The position numbers and the translations under genes were made by a program. From Bacteroidia bacterium (GTDB taxonomy: Bacteria; Bacteroidota; Bacteroidia; Bacteroidales; Dysgonomonadaceae): a DNA stretch of 5,957 nt. Where the stretch lies: assembly GCA_030539475.1 (NCBI GenBank), contig JAUNRY010000142.1, forward strand, positions 1 to 5,957. The letters run 5' to 3'. Positions 1 through 5,837 of the stretch are shown piece by piece. Under the pieces are notes generated by a model. That model did not search any database. It was not told the DNA's origin and saw nothing but the letters and a program-made list of their open reading frames with translations. Every line of letters starts with the position of its first letter. The stretch's first letter is position 1.

Positions 1-19
1 GCCTACGGCAAAACAACAC

Positions 20-80
20 AAAAAAACTCCGCCCGAAGTGGCGGTACTTATGGCTGTTTAGTACCGCCTTTCAGGCGAGT
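20..80 (-). terminator. Nested GC-rich hairpin with T-tract, terminator or attenuator on the minus strand
   Basis: Read on the minus strand, this is a long imperfect hairpin followed by seven T (complement of the A-run at 20-26). The inner stem is a perfect 8-bp pair, GGCGGTAC (40-47) with GTACCGCC (61-68), around a 13-nt loop. The outer arms (26-37 and 70-80) also pair, with one mismatch and small bulges. A second fold is available: CCGCC next to GGGCGG, directly before the T-tract, forms a classic intrinsic terminator. It lies about 170 bases beyond the stronger tatC terminator, so it is either a backup terminator for the tat transcript or a control element for something left of the window. 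The T-tract fixes the orientation; the role is open. Confidence 0.6.
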
Positions 81-240
81 TAGGCAAACAAACGGATAAT
101 CATATAATTGTTTTTTACCCGAAAGAAAAGAAACTCTTGAGAAATGTTTTCTTTCACCTTTGCATTTCGAAAACTTACCGACGTAGTAATCACGTATAAA
201 AAAGTGGAAATATAATTTTCCTGCTTCAATTAACAAACAA

Positions 241-274
241 AAAGGACACGATACCATAGGCAATCGTGTCCTTT
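241..274 (-). terminator. Intrinsic terminator of the tatA-tatC transcript, possibly bidirectional
   Basis: AAAGGACACGAT (241-252) and ATCGTGTCCTTT (263-274) form a perfect 12-bp stem with a 10-nt loop. It begins 12 bases beyond the tatC stop. On the minus strand the stem is followed by a T-rich tail (TTTTTGTTTGTT), as expected for a rho-independent terminator. The plus-strand side is also T-rich (ATTTTTTC after 274), so it could stop transcripts from either direction. Apart from this and the hairpin at 20-80, bases 1-286 show nothing I can call a gene. Confidence 0.85.
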
Positions 275-286
275 ATTTTTTCTTGT

Positions 287-1111
287 TTATTCAAATATCG
301 CCGGCAAATTTTCCTCCTCTTCTTCAGGCGGATCTTTCTTCACCACAAACGCGCTTATTTCCCAAAGCATATATAGCGGCAGCGTTACCACAATAAGTGA
401 AAAAGGATCGCCGCCCGGCGTGATAATCGCAGCCAGAACCAGGCAAGCCACAAAGGCATGCTTGCGGAATTTCCGGAAAAAGGAGCGATAAATAAGCCCC
501 AATTTCGACAATAGCCAGAACAAAAGCGGCAACTCAAACACAATACCCATAATGAGAACCAGCGTGTAAAAGTCCTTCATGTAAGAATCCAGCGAAATGG
601 TATTCTGAATGAGATCGCTCAAATGAAAGGTAATCAAAAAGCGGAATATCAGCGGGAAAACAATAAAATATCCCACCAAACAACCGATAAGAAACATAAA
701 TCCGCCAAAAGCAAAGGCCGTTCGCACGCCTCTGGTTTCGTTTTCATAGAGAGCCGGGCTGATAAATCGCCACACTTCAAACAAGATGTACGGAATGGTT
801 AAAAGCATGCCAAACGCCAGCGATGAGGAAATGTAGGTGAAGAACTGCGTCGTCATATTAATATTCAGCATTTCAACCTTAAACGCGTCGGCGGAAAAAT
901 CGGGCAGAAAAGGAATATATTTGCGGACTCCTTCAAAAAATCGGTAAGTTGCGAAATCGGAAGAGAGGGGAGCAAGAATTACGGAATCGAAAATTTTGGG
1001 AATTAGAATAAAACCGGCAATGGAAAAAATAAGTACGGCACCGATAATTCTTATCAAAGTCCAGCGGAACTCTTCGAGATGATCCCAAAAAGACATTTCT
1101 TTCTCATTCAT
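287..1111 (-). CDS. tatC: Twin-arginine translocase subunit TatC
   Basis: TatC is the multispanning inner-membrane receptor of the Tat pathway. It binds the twin-arginine signal peptide of folded proteins and recruits TatA. The 274-aa product shows the family signature throughout. HLEEFR (11-16) matches the N-terminal HLEELR motif. FISPALYENE (116-125) matches the conserved loop, with F116 and E125 at the positions of E. coli F94 and E103. VFELP (191-195) carries the membrane-buried glutamate E193 (E. coli E170). ITPGGDPFS (230-238) precedes the last helix. Six membrane segments are predicted near 17-37, 92-113, 130-160, 181-204, 218-232 and 237-257. The loop after helix 1 is fairly long, and the tail is acidic (PPEEEEE, 261-267). 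It lies downstream of tatA on the same strand with a 101-bp gap. ATG at 1111 is used; M6 is a possible alternative. Confidence 0.97.
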   Translation of the reverse strand: MNEKEMSFWDHLEEFRWTLIRIIGAVLIFSIAGFILIPKIFDSVILAPLSSDFATYRFFEGVRKYIPFLPDFSADAFKVEMLNINMTTQFFTYISSSLAFGMLLTIPYILFEVWRFISPALYENETRGVRTAFAFGGFMFLIGCLVGYFIVFPLIFRFLITFHLSDLIQNTISLDSYMKDFYTLVLIMGIVFELPLLFWLLSKLGLIYRSFFRKFRKHAFVACLVLAAIITPGGDPFSLIVVTLPLYMLWEISAFVVKKDPPEEEEENLPAIFE

Positions 1112-1137
1112 GCAACCAACAGATTATAGAATTTAAG

Positions 1138-1175
1138 CTCGGAATTAATCCGTGAAATCATGAATTAATCCCGAG
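1138..1175. repeat. Imperfect hairpin with a 20-bp-spaced direct repeat between tatA and tatC
   Basis: GAATTAATCC occurs twice, at 1142-1151 and 1162-1171, exactly 20 bp apart. The same stretch folds into a hairpin: CTCGG (1138-1142) pairs with CCGAG (1171-1175), followed by six more pairs and a few inner ones around a 6-nt loop. No T-tract follows it in the tat transcription direction, so it is not a good terminator for tatA. It could be an RNA processing or stability element that sets the TatA:TatC ratio, or an operator. The structure is seen; the role is inference. Confidence 0.5.
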
Positions 1176-1212
1176 TAAAAAAAGATATACGCAACAAGTG
1201 TATTTAAAAAAA

Positions 1213-1422
1213 TTACGGATTGCTTGGAGTAGAGGTTTTTTTATCGGCAGGTTCAGTTTTTATGTCTTCTTCTATGTCGTTAAGTCCTCTTTTAAAGCTG
1301 TTAATTCCTTTACCCAATCCTTTCATAAATTCAGGAATTTTTTTCCCGCCAAAAAGAATAAGTATAACCAATACAATGATAGGAATTTCCCATCCGTTTA
1401 AGTTGAAAAGCAGTGGATTCAT
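1213..1422 (-). CDS. tatA: Sec-independent translocase subunit TatA (TatA/E family)
   Basis: TatA oligomerises around TatC to make the passage for folded proteins across the inner membrane. The 69-aa product has the standard plan: a short N-terminal stretch, one membrane helix (about 10-24), the invariant FG at F24-G25 that forms the hinge, and an amphipathic helix (28-46; KKIPEFMKGLGKGI) rich in Lys and Gly. A short polar, low-complexity tail with acidic and Lys/Pro/Thr-rich parts follows. Length is normal for TatA and shorter than typical TatB, and no separate tatB is seen, so this is a minimal TatA-TatC system. It is the first gene of the minus-strand pair and has its own strong promoter upstream. 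There is no clear Shine-Dalgarno sequence, as is common in Bacteroidota. Confidence 0.95.
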   Translation of the reverse strand: MNPLLFNLNGWEIPIIVLVILILFGGKKIPEFMKGLGKGINSFKRGLNDIEEDIKTEPADKKTSTPSNP

Positions 1423-1473
1423 AGTTTTATTAATTTGTTTAATTATTTACGAACGCTATATTTTATGCAGGTG

Positions 1474-1504
1474 CAAAAATAGAACTAATTATTCAACCTC
1501 ACAA
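1474..1504 (-). promoter_or_regulatory. tatA promoter of the Bacteroides type
   Basis: On the minus strand TATTTTTG (1481 down to 1474) fits the Bacteroidota -7 consensus TAnnTTTG exactly. A -33 TTG (1504 down to 1502) lies 20 nt upstream, within the usual 19-21 nt spacing. The predicted start near 1467 leaves a leader of about 45 nt before tatA. The palindrome ACAATA-A-TATTGT (1501-1513) overlaps the -33 element and could be an operator, although such AT-rich palindromes also arise by chance. Confidence 0.7.
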
Positions 1505-1577
1505 TAATATTGTTATAAAGTTTTGTAAAAACCTTAAACGTAAAAAGAACAATCAATTAATACGGAATTTTTTTCTA

Positions 1578-1618
1578 AATGTTAACATTCAAAAAAAGCG
1601 TTCCTACACTGCTTTTTT
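1578..1618. promoter_or_regulatory. Palindromes in the divergent spacer, possible operator region
   Basis: AATGTTAACATT (1578-1589) is a perfect 12-bp palindrome. Right after it, AAAAAAGC (1592-1599) and GCTTTTTT (1611-1618) form an 8-bp inverted repeat with an 11-nt loop. The loop contains the likely -33 region of the glycoside hydrolase promoter. With A-runs and T-runs on both sides it also resembles a weak bidirectional terminator, but no gene upstream needs one. An operator fits the position equally well. The structure is visible; function is not established. Confidence 0.35.
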
Positions 1619-1630
1619 GTTTTAAATTTG
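1601..1630 (+). promoter_or_regulatory. Promoter of the GHL10 glycoside hydrolase gene
   Basis: TAAATTTG (1623-1630) matches the -7 consensus TAnnTTTG fully. A partial -33 (TTC, 1601-1603, instead of TTG) lies 19 nt upstream. The predicted start near 1637 gives a leader of about 22 nt before the ATG at 1660. Confidence 0.55.
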
Positions 1631-1659
1631 TATCGCTAAGTTTAGAACGATTATAATTA

Positions 1660-3111
1660 ATGAATAAAATACACCTGCTTCTCATCGTCTTTTTATGTTT
1701 ATCGATGAGAATTTTTTCTGTTCAGCCACCTGCCACGGAAGTTAGAGCTGTTTGGTTAACAACCAATTACGGCTTAGACTGGCCCCGAAACAAAATCAGT
1801 CATGAAGTGCAGAAGCGAGAGCTTATCTCCATTCTCGATAATTTGCAAAAGCATAATTTCAACACCGTAATTTTTCAGGTTCGGGCACGCGGGGAGGTTT
1901 TTTACGATTCAAAAATAGAACCCATGGCCTCCATTATTATTTCGGGAGGGTACGGAAAACCGAAATTCGATCCGCTGGCGTTTGTCATCGAAGAAACCCA
2001 CAAGCGGGGAATGGAGTTGCACGCGTGGGTGGTAACGTACCCGCTGGGGCTCGACAGGCACGTGCGAAGCCTGGGAGCACGTTCGGTAACGAAAAAAAAT
2101 CCGGGCATAACAAAACGACACAAAGGCGAATGGTTTCTCGACCCCGGAAATCCCAAAACCGATGATTATCTTTTATCGGTTGTAAAAGAACTGGTTACGA
2201 ATTACGACATCGACGGCATTCATTTCGATTACATCCGCTATCCCGATAACACCGGCAAGTTCCCCGATGCCGGGATGTACCGCCTCTACGGCAAAGGAAA
2301 ATCGCTGCAACAGTGGCGCCGCGACAATATTACCCGTTTCGTAACCAAGGTTTACGATTGGGTGAAAAGCGAAAAAAAATGGGTGCAGGTAAGCAGCGCG
2401 CCGCTGGGGCGCTATCGCGCGTTGGGAAATACGGGCAGAGGATGGACAGCCCTGGAAACCGTTTTTCAGGATGCCGCCCAATGGATGAAGACAGGAAAAC
2501 ACGACGCGCTTTATCCGATGATGTATTACAAAGAACATCTTTTTTATCCGTTTGTTGACGATTGGCTCGAAAACGGAAACAGCCGCATCATCGTTCCCGG
2601 GCTGGGCGCGTATCAAATGATAGAACTCGGATGGAGCCGGCAGGATATTGTGAATCAGATAGATTACACACGGCGTAACGAATCTGCCGGGCAGGCCTAT
2701 TTCAGAACAGACAACGTGCTATCCAACACCAAAGGAATTTTAAATTCCATTGAACAGTATTACCGGCATCCGGCAAAACTGCCCGCAATGACCTGGCTTT
2801 CGAATGAAGTTCCTGACGCGCCACTTGACCTGACGGCTGAAAATGTAAACGGAAAGCTTCAGCTGAAATGGAAAACCGATGACGCGAAGGCGCGCGTAAC
2901 GTATAATGTTTACCGGAGCGAATCGGATGATTTTGATGTGAATAAAGCCGAAAACATTATCGCCACCGGATTGCGCAAACCCACGTTCGAGTATTCCGCT
3001 CCTGTCGATGAAAAAGCGTATTATTACTTTGTAACGGTTTCAGACTCATACCATAACGAAAGCGAGATTGGCCATCCGGCATTTTTTGTTCATTCCGAAA
3101 CGGTTAAATGA
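1660..3111 (+). CDS. Exported GHL10 (DUF187)-family glycoside hydrolase with C-terminal fibronectin III-like domain
   Basis: This is a secreted glycan hydrolase of the glycosyl hydrolase-like 10 family, which includes E. coli DigH (YddW), an enzyme that cleaves peptide-free peptidoglycan strands. The 483-aa product starts with a Sec-type signal peptide (about 1-20, hydrophobic 5-15, no twin arginine and no convincing lipobox despite C13). The TIM-barrel part runs from about 27 to 375. Family landmarks are RAVWLTT (29-35), FQVRARGEVFY (72-82), HAWVVTYP (121-128), DGIHFDYIRYP (185-195) and DALYPMMYY (282-290). D185 and D190 are candidate active-site acids by position, which is inference. Residues 385-477 form a fibronectin III-like beta domain (VPDAPLDLTAENV, then YNVYRSE). 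The exact substrate cannot be read from sequence: peptidoglycan is the best guess, another glycan is possible. It is transcribed divergently from tatA, and no terminator is evident after it. Confidence 0.88.
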   Translation: MNKIHLLLIVFLCLSMRIFSVQPPATEVRAVWLTTNYGLDWPRNKISHEVQKRELISILDNLQKHNFNTVIFQVRARGEVFYDSKIEPMASIIISGGYGKPKFDPLAFVIEETHKRGMELHAWVVTYPLGLDRHVRSLGARSVTKKNPGITKRHKGEWFLDPGNPKTDDYLLSVVKELVTNYDIDGIHFDYIRYPDNTGKFPDAGMYRLYGKGKSLQQWRRDNITRFVTKVYDWVKSEKKWVQVSSAPLGRYRALGNTGRGWTALETVFQDAAQWMKTGKHDALYPMMYYKEHLFYPFVDDWLENGNSRIIVPGLGAYQMIELGWSRQDIVNQIDYTRRNESAGQAYFRTDNVLSNTKGILNSIEQYYRHPAKLPAMTWLSNEVPDAPLDLTAENVNGKLQLKWKTDDAKARVTYNVYRSESDDFDVNKAENIIATGLRKPTFEYSAPVDEKAYYYFVTVSDSYHNESEIGHPAFFVHSETVK

Positions 3112-3173
3112 GTTTTAATTCGTATCTTTAAAAAATTATCGAAAAAATAACGTCAAGCAATTGAAAAAAGAAA

Positions 3174-3181
3174 TATTTTTG
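3174..3181 (+). promoter_or_regulatory. -7 element of the Fur-family gene, almost touching the ATG
   Basis: TATTTTTG fits TAnnTTTG exactly and ends only 4 nt before the ATG at 3186. With this box centred at -7, transcription would begin at or within a few bases of the start codon, giving a leaderless or nearly leaderless mRNA. No good TTG -33 element is seen at the usual distance, so the promoter may be weak or need an activator. Confidence 0.5.
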
Positions 3182-3185
3182 CACA

Positions 3186-3674
3186 ATGGATAGCAGTCAA
3201 AAATTAAGAAAACAGGTGAAAGACGAATTCATGCAATATCTTTCCGACAGGAAACACCGGAAAACACCGGAAAGATTTGCAATACTCGACCATATCTACA
3301 ACACCAAAGGCCATTTCGACATGGACTCGTTGTACAAATCCATGATTGATGTGAATTTCCGTGTCAGCCGCGCCACCCTTTACAATACAATTGACCTGCT
3401 TTTGGATTGTGGCTTGGTGGTTAAACACCAGTTCGGAGGAAATATTTCCAAATACGAACGCGCCTACGGCAATGAAAATCACGATCATATCATTTGCACG
3501 GGTTGCGGCGATGTGTGGGAAACCAAAAACGGGAACCTGTTTACGCCGGCTCAGCAACGAAAAATCAAAAGATTCACCGTAAGTTATTACAGCATGTATA
3601 TTTACGGAATTTGCAGCAAATGCAGTCACGCAAAGAAAATTGCTTTAAAAAAATTGAATAAAGAAACTAAATAG
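3186..3674 (+). CDS. Fur-family metal-responsive transcriptional regulator
   Basis: Fur-family proteins are dimeric repressors that bind DNA when loaded with metal. The 162-aa product has an N-terminal winged helix (about 25-85) with the recognition region VSRATLYNTIDLLL (60-73). The dimerisation and metal domain follows. The regulatory metal site is complete: H43, E91, H99, H101 and E112 match E. coli Fur H33, E81, H88, H90 and E101. The structural zinc site is complete as two CxxC pairs (C104/C107 and C143/C146). The extra site of E. coli Fur is mostly lost: its H87, E108 and H125 correspond to N98, F119 and Y135, with only D100 kept. Two glutamates where PerR has aspartates favour Fur or Zur over PerR, but iron, zinc and peroxide sensing cannot be told apart safely. 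The N-terminal extension of about 15 residues looks typical of Bacteroidota homologues, which supports ATG at 3186. It lies 74 bp after the hydrolase and 193 bp before purA. Confidence 0.93.
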   Translation: MDSSQKLRKQVKDEFMQYLSDRKHRKTPERFAILDHIYNTKGHFDMDSLYKSMIDVNFRVSRATLYNTIDLLLDCGLVVKHQFGGNISKYERAYGNENHDHIICTGCGDVWETKNGNLFTPAQQRKIKRFTVSYYSMYIYGICSKCSHAKKIALKKLNKETK

Positions 3675-3843
3675 GACATTTAGACATTTAGACGAATAGA
3701 ATTTAGACTGTTAACTATACATTATTTCAACAAGTTATCGATATAACAGAAATTTAAATGAATGATATTAACAGAATTGCAAATAATGATTCTCTCGTTC
3801 AAAAAAACAATCTAAAACAAAGTCTATTGTCTATAAATCTGTC
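3675..3843. repeat. Spacer between the Fur gene and purA bounded by imperfect inverted repeats (MITE-like?)
   Basis: Directly after the Fur-gene stop codon come two tandem copies of GACATTTA (3675-3682 and 3683-3690) plus GAC, and a further TTTAGAC at 3702-3708. Near purA, the stretch at 3822-3843 (GTCTATTGTCTA and so on) is an imperfect reverse complement of 3675-3693: the GACA, TTTA, GACA and TAGAC blocks recur in order with small insertions. The interior is AT-rich with a small GTTAT-CGAT-ATAAC hairpin (3734-3747). This could be a degenerate miniature inverted-repeat element or simply an AT-rich spacer with recurring octamers. I see no clear target-site duplication. A poor purA promoter candidate, TAAATCTG (7 of 8 to an ideal -7 box), lies at 3834-3841. 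Confidence 0.4.
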
Positions 3844-3871
3844 TGTCTTCAAATCTAAAGAAAAAAAATGA
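3758..3871 (+). CDS. Possible 37-aa leader ORF overlapping the purA start
   Basis: An uninterrupted 37-codon frame starts MNDINRIANND and ends FKSKEKK. Its TGA overlaps the purA ATG in an ATGA arrangement, the geometry of translational coupling. There is no Shine-Dalgarno sequence, no recognisable domain and no striking codon run. Composition is the same AT-rich background as the spacer, and the ORF runs through the right-hand repeat arm. It may well be chance; it is listed because of the exact overlap. Confidence 0.15.
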   Translation: MNDINRIANNDSLVQKNNLKQSLLSINLSVFKSKEKK

Positions 3872-5139
3872 AAGTCGATGTACTCTTAGGCCTCCAATGG
3901 GGCGACGAAGGAAAAGGAAAAATAGTGGATGTGCTGACGCCCAATTACGACATTGTAGCTCGTTTTCAGGGCGGGCCCAATGCAGGGCATACGCTGGAGT
4001 TTGAGAACCAGAAATACATACTGCGTTCCATTCCGTCGGGAATTTTCCAGCAGGGAAAAACAAACATTATCGGCAACGGCGTGGTGCTCGACCCCGCTCT
4101 GTTCAAAGCCGAAATTGAAGCGCTCGAAGCATCGGGGCATCCGCTCACCGACAGGTTGTTGATCTCGAAAAAAGCGCACCTTATTTTACCTACGCACCGA
4201 TTGCTCGATGCGGCAATGGAACAAGCGAAAGGCGATTCCAAAATAGGAACAACCGGAAAAGGAATTGGCCCGGCATATACCGACAAAGTGAGCCGCAACG
4301 GCTTGCGTGTGGGTGACTTGTTTCACAATTTCGAAGAAAAATACAAACAAGCCACATCGAGACATATAGAAATGCTCGCGCAATACGATTTTGAGTACAA
4401 CCTGGAAGAAATTGAAGCCGAATGGTTCGCCGGAGTAGAAAAATTGAAAGCCTTTCGCATCATCGATTCCGAACACTTTATCAACAAATCGTTGGCATCG
4501 GGCCAGGGAATTCTTGCCGAAGGCGCGCAAGGCTCCATGCTGGATATCGATTTCGGATCCTATCCGTTCGTTACATCGTCCAACACCATTTGCGCCGGCG
4601 CTTGCACCGGATTGGGCGTGGCGCCAAACAAAATCGGCGACGTCTTCGGAATTTTCAAAGCATATTGCACCCGCGTGGGCAGTGGCCCGTTTCCAACCGA
4701 ACTGTTCGATGAAGACGGACAGCAAATGCGCGATGTGGGCAGGGAATATGGCTCCGTTACCGGCCGTCCGCGCCGTTGTGGTTGGATAGACCTGGTAGCC
4801 CTTCGCTACACGGTTATGCTCAACGGAGTTACCAAGCTGGTAATGATGAAAAGCGATGTGCTGGACACTTTCGAAACCATTAAAGCGTGCGTGGCATACA
4901 ACATAAACGGCGAAGAAACCGAAGATTTGCCTTACGATATTTCCGAAAACATTGAACCCGTTTTTGTGGAATTGCCGGGCTGGAAAACCGATATGACGGA
5001 AATGCAATCGGAAGACGAGTTTCCGGAAGAGTTTAACAACTATCTCTCGTTTCTGGAAGAAGAGCTGGGTGTACCCATCGCCATTGTTTCCGTCGGGCCA
5101 AACCGGGCGCAAACAATTCTTCGGGAACAGAGCAAATGA
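3868..5139 (+). CDS. purA: Adenylosuccinate synthetase PurA
   Basis: PurA is the cytoplasmic enzyme that joins IMP and aspartate, using GTP, to form adenylosuccinate, the first committed step to AMP. The 423-aa product is full length. Visible landmarks are GDEGKGKIVD (12-21) with catalytic D13, NAGHT (38-42) with catalytic H41, IGTTGKGIGP (126-135) for IMP binding with R143 following, EGAQG (218-222), VGSGPFPTEL (270-279), GRPRRCGWIDL (299-309), KSDVLD (328-333) for guanine recognition, and SVGPNR (408-413). Residue 37 is Pro where many homologues have His (GGHNAGHT); I believe this is normal in Bacteroidota. The start is fixed by homology and gives an N-terminus like E. coli PurA. It has no Shine-Dalgarno sequence, only an A-run before the ATG. 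pcm follows after 18 bp, so the two are probably co-transcribed. Confidence 0.98.
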   Translation: MKVDVLLGLQWGDEGKGKIVDVLTPNYDIVARFQGGPNAGHTLEFENQKYILRSIPSGIFQQGKTNIIGNGVVLDPALFKAEIEALEASGHPLTDRLLISKKAHLILPTHRLLDAAMEQAKGDSKIGTTGKGIGPAYTDKVSRNGLRVGDLFHNFEEKYKQATSRHIEMLAQYDFEYNLEEIEAEWFAGVEKLKAFRIIDSEHFINKSLASGQGILAEGAQGSMLDIDFGSYPFVTSSNTICAGACTGLGVAPNKIGDVFGIFKAYCTRVGSGPFPTELFDEDGQQMRDVGREYGSVTGRPRRCGWIDLVALRYTVMLNGVTKLVMMKSDVLDTFETIKACVAYNINGEETEDLPYDISENIEPVFVELPGWKTDMTEMQSEDEFPEEFNNYLSFLEEELGVPIAIVSVGPNRAQTILREQSK

Positions 5140-5157
5140 TTGTGCAATTAAATCGAT

Positions 5158-5802
5158 ATGGCGGACAACCTGCATCAGCAAAATTTGCGACACGCGGTAA
5201 TGGATGAAATTGCGGCGAAACATTCCATCGAGGGGAAAATTATCGCGGCAATGAAAAACGTTCCACGCCATCTGTTTGTGAATGAAGAACAACAGGATGT
5301 AGCTTATCTCGATGAACCGCTGCCCATTGCATCGGGACAAACCATTTCGCAGATTGCTACCGTGGCCATGCAAACCCATTTGCTGAAAATGCAGAAAGGA
5401 GATTGCGTACTCGAAATTGGTACCGGAAGCGGATATCAAGCCGCTGTTCTGTGCGAATTGGGTTACAGGGTTTACAGCATTGAAAGGCACAGGAAACTTC
5501 ATTTGGCAGCCAAAGAAAATTTATCGGATGCTGGATACAATGACGTGGTTTTAGTGCACGGCGACGGCTTCTACGGGCTTCCCCAATTTGCTCCCTTCGA
5601 CGGTATTCTTGTTACGTGCGGCGCGCCCGAAATTCCGGAAGAACTGATAACCCAACTCGCCATTGGGGGCAGAATGGTTGTGCCGGTGGGCAAAAAGCTC
5701 CAGGAAATGATGGTAGTTGAAAAAACCGGTGAAACGGATTACTCCACTACCGGCGCAGGTTATTTTCGCTTTGTGCCCATGCTGAAAGGAACGGTGAATT
5801 AA
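5158..5802 (+). CDS. pcm: Protein-L-isoaspartate O-methyltransferase
   Basis: Pcm methylates isoaspartyl residues formed by spontaneous damage in ageing proteins, using S-adenosylmethionine, and so starts their repair. The 214-aa product is normal length. Family motifs are present: VPRHLFV (35-41), YLDEPLPIASGQTIS (50-64) around the active-site region, SAM-binding motif I VLEIGTGSGYQ (84-94), IER (108-110) at the end of the next strand, HGDG (134-137), FDGILVTCGA (147-156) and GGRMVVPVG (170-178). The C-terminal FRFVPMLKG (203-211) matches the usual ending. One oddity is TISQI (62-66), where the family usually has TISQP. It lies 18 bp after purA with no promoter in the gap, so it should be on the purA transcript. 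Damage repair and AMP synthesis have no direct link; the pairing looks like a housekeeping operon. Confidence 0.96.
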   Translation: MADNLHQQNLRHAVMDEIAAKHSIEGKIIAAMKNVPRHLFVNEEQQDVAYLDEPLPIASGQTISQIATVAMQTHLLKMQKGDCVLEIGTGSGYQAAVLCELGYRVYSIERHRKLHLAAKENLSDAGYNDVVLVHGDGFYGLPQFAPFDGILVTCGAPEIPEELITQLAIGGRMVVPVGKKLQEMMVVEKTGETDYSTTGAGYFRFVPMLKGTVN

Positions 5803-5837
5803 TGGGTGGGCTGTCATTTTTTGGACTTGCGGAAATT

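Noticed and set aside
48..263. 71-codon frame on the minus strand
   Set aside because: Its start lies inside the tatC terminator hairpin and its stop inside another hairpin; the protein has no recognisable domain. Kept only as a possible part of the attenuator idea.
1198..1507. Two plus-strand frames across tatA
   Set aside because: They read through tatA antisense; the minus frame gives a textbook TatA.
1660..1722. Lipoprotein signal using C13 of the hydrolase
   Set aside because: The residues around C13 (VFLCLSM) do not make a normal lipobox, and R17 follows closely; a standard Sec signal peptide is more likely.
2173..2616. 147-codon minus-strand frame inside the glycoside hydrolase gene
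   Set aside because: Antisense shadow of a clear coding frame, without domain or promoter.
3204..3629. 141-codon minus-strand frame across the Fur-family gene
   Set aside because: Antisense to a protein with complete Fur metal-binding motifs.
3675..3867. Purine riboswitch upstream of purA
   Set aside because: No three-stem purine aptamer or conserved core is visible; the spacer is AT-rich with simple repeats.
4186..5502. 438-codon minus-strand frame across purA and pcm
   Set aside because: Long, but exactly antisense to two well-supported genes, with Phe/His/Gln-rich nonsense composition. It comes from the codon usage of purA and pcm.
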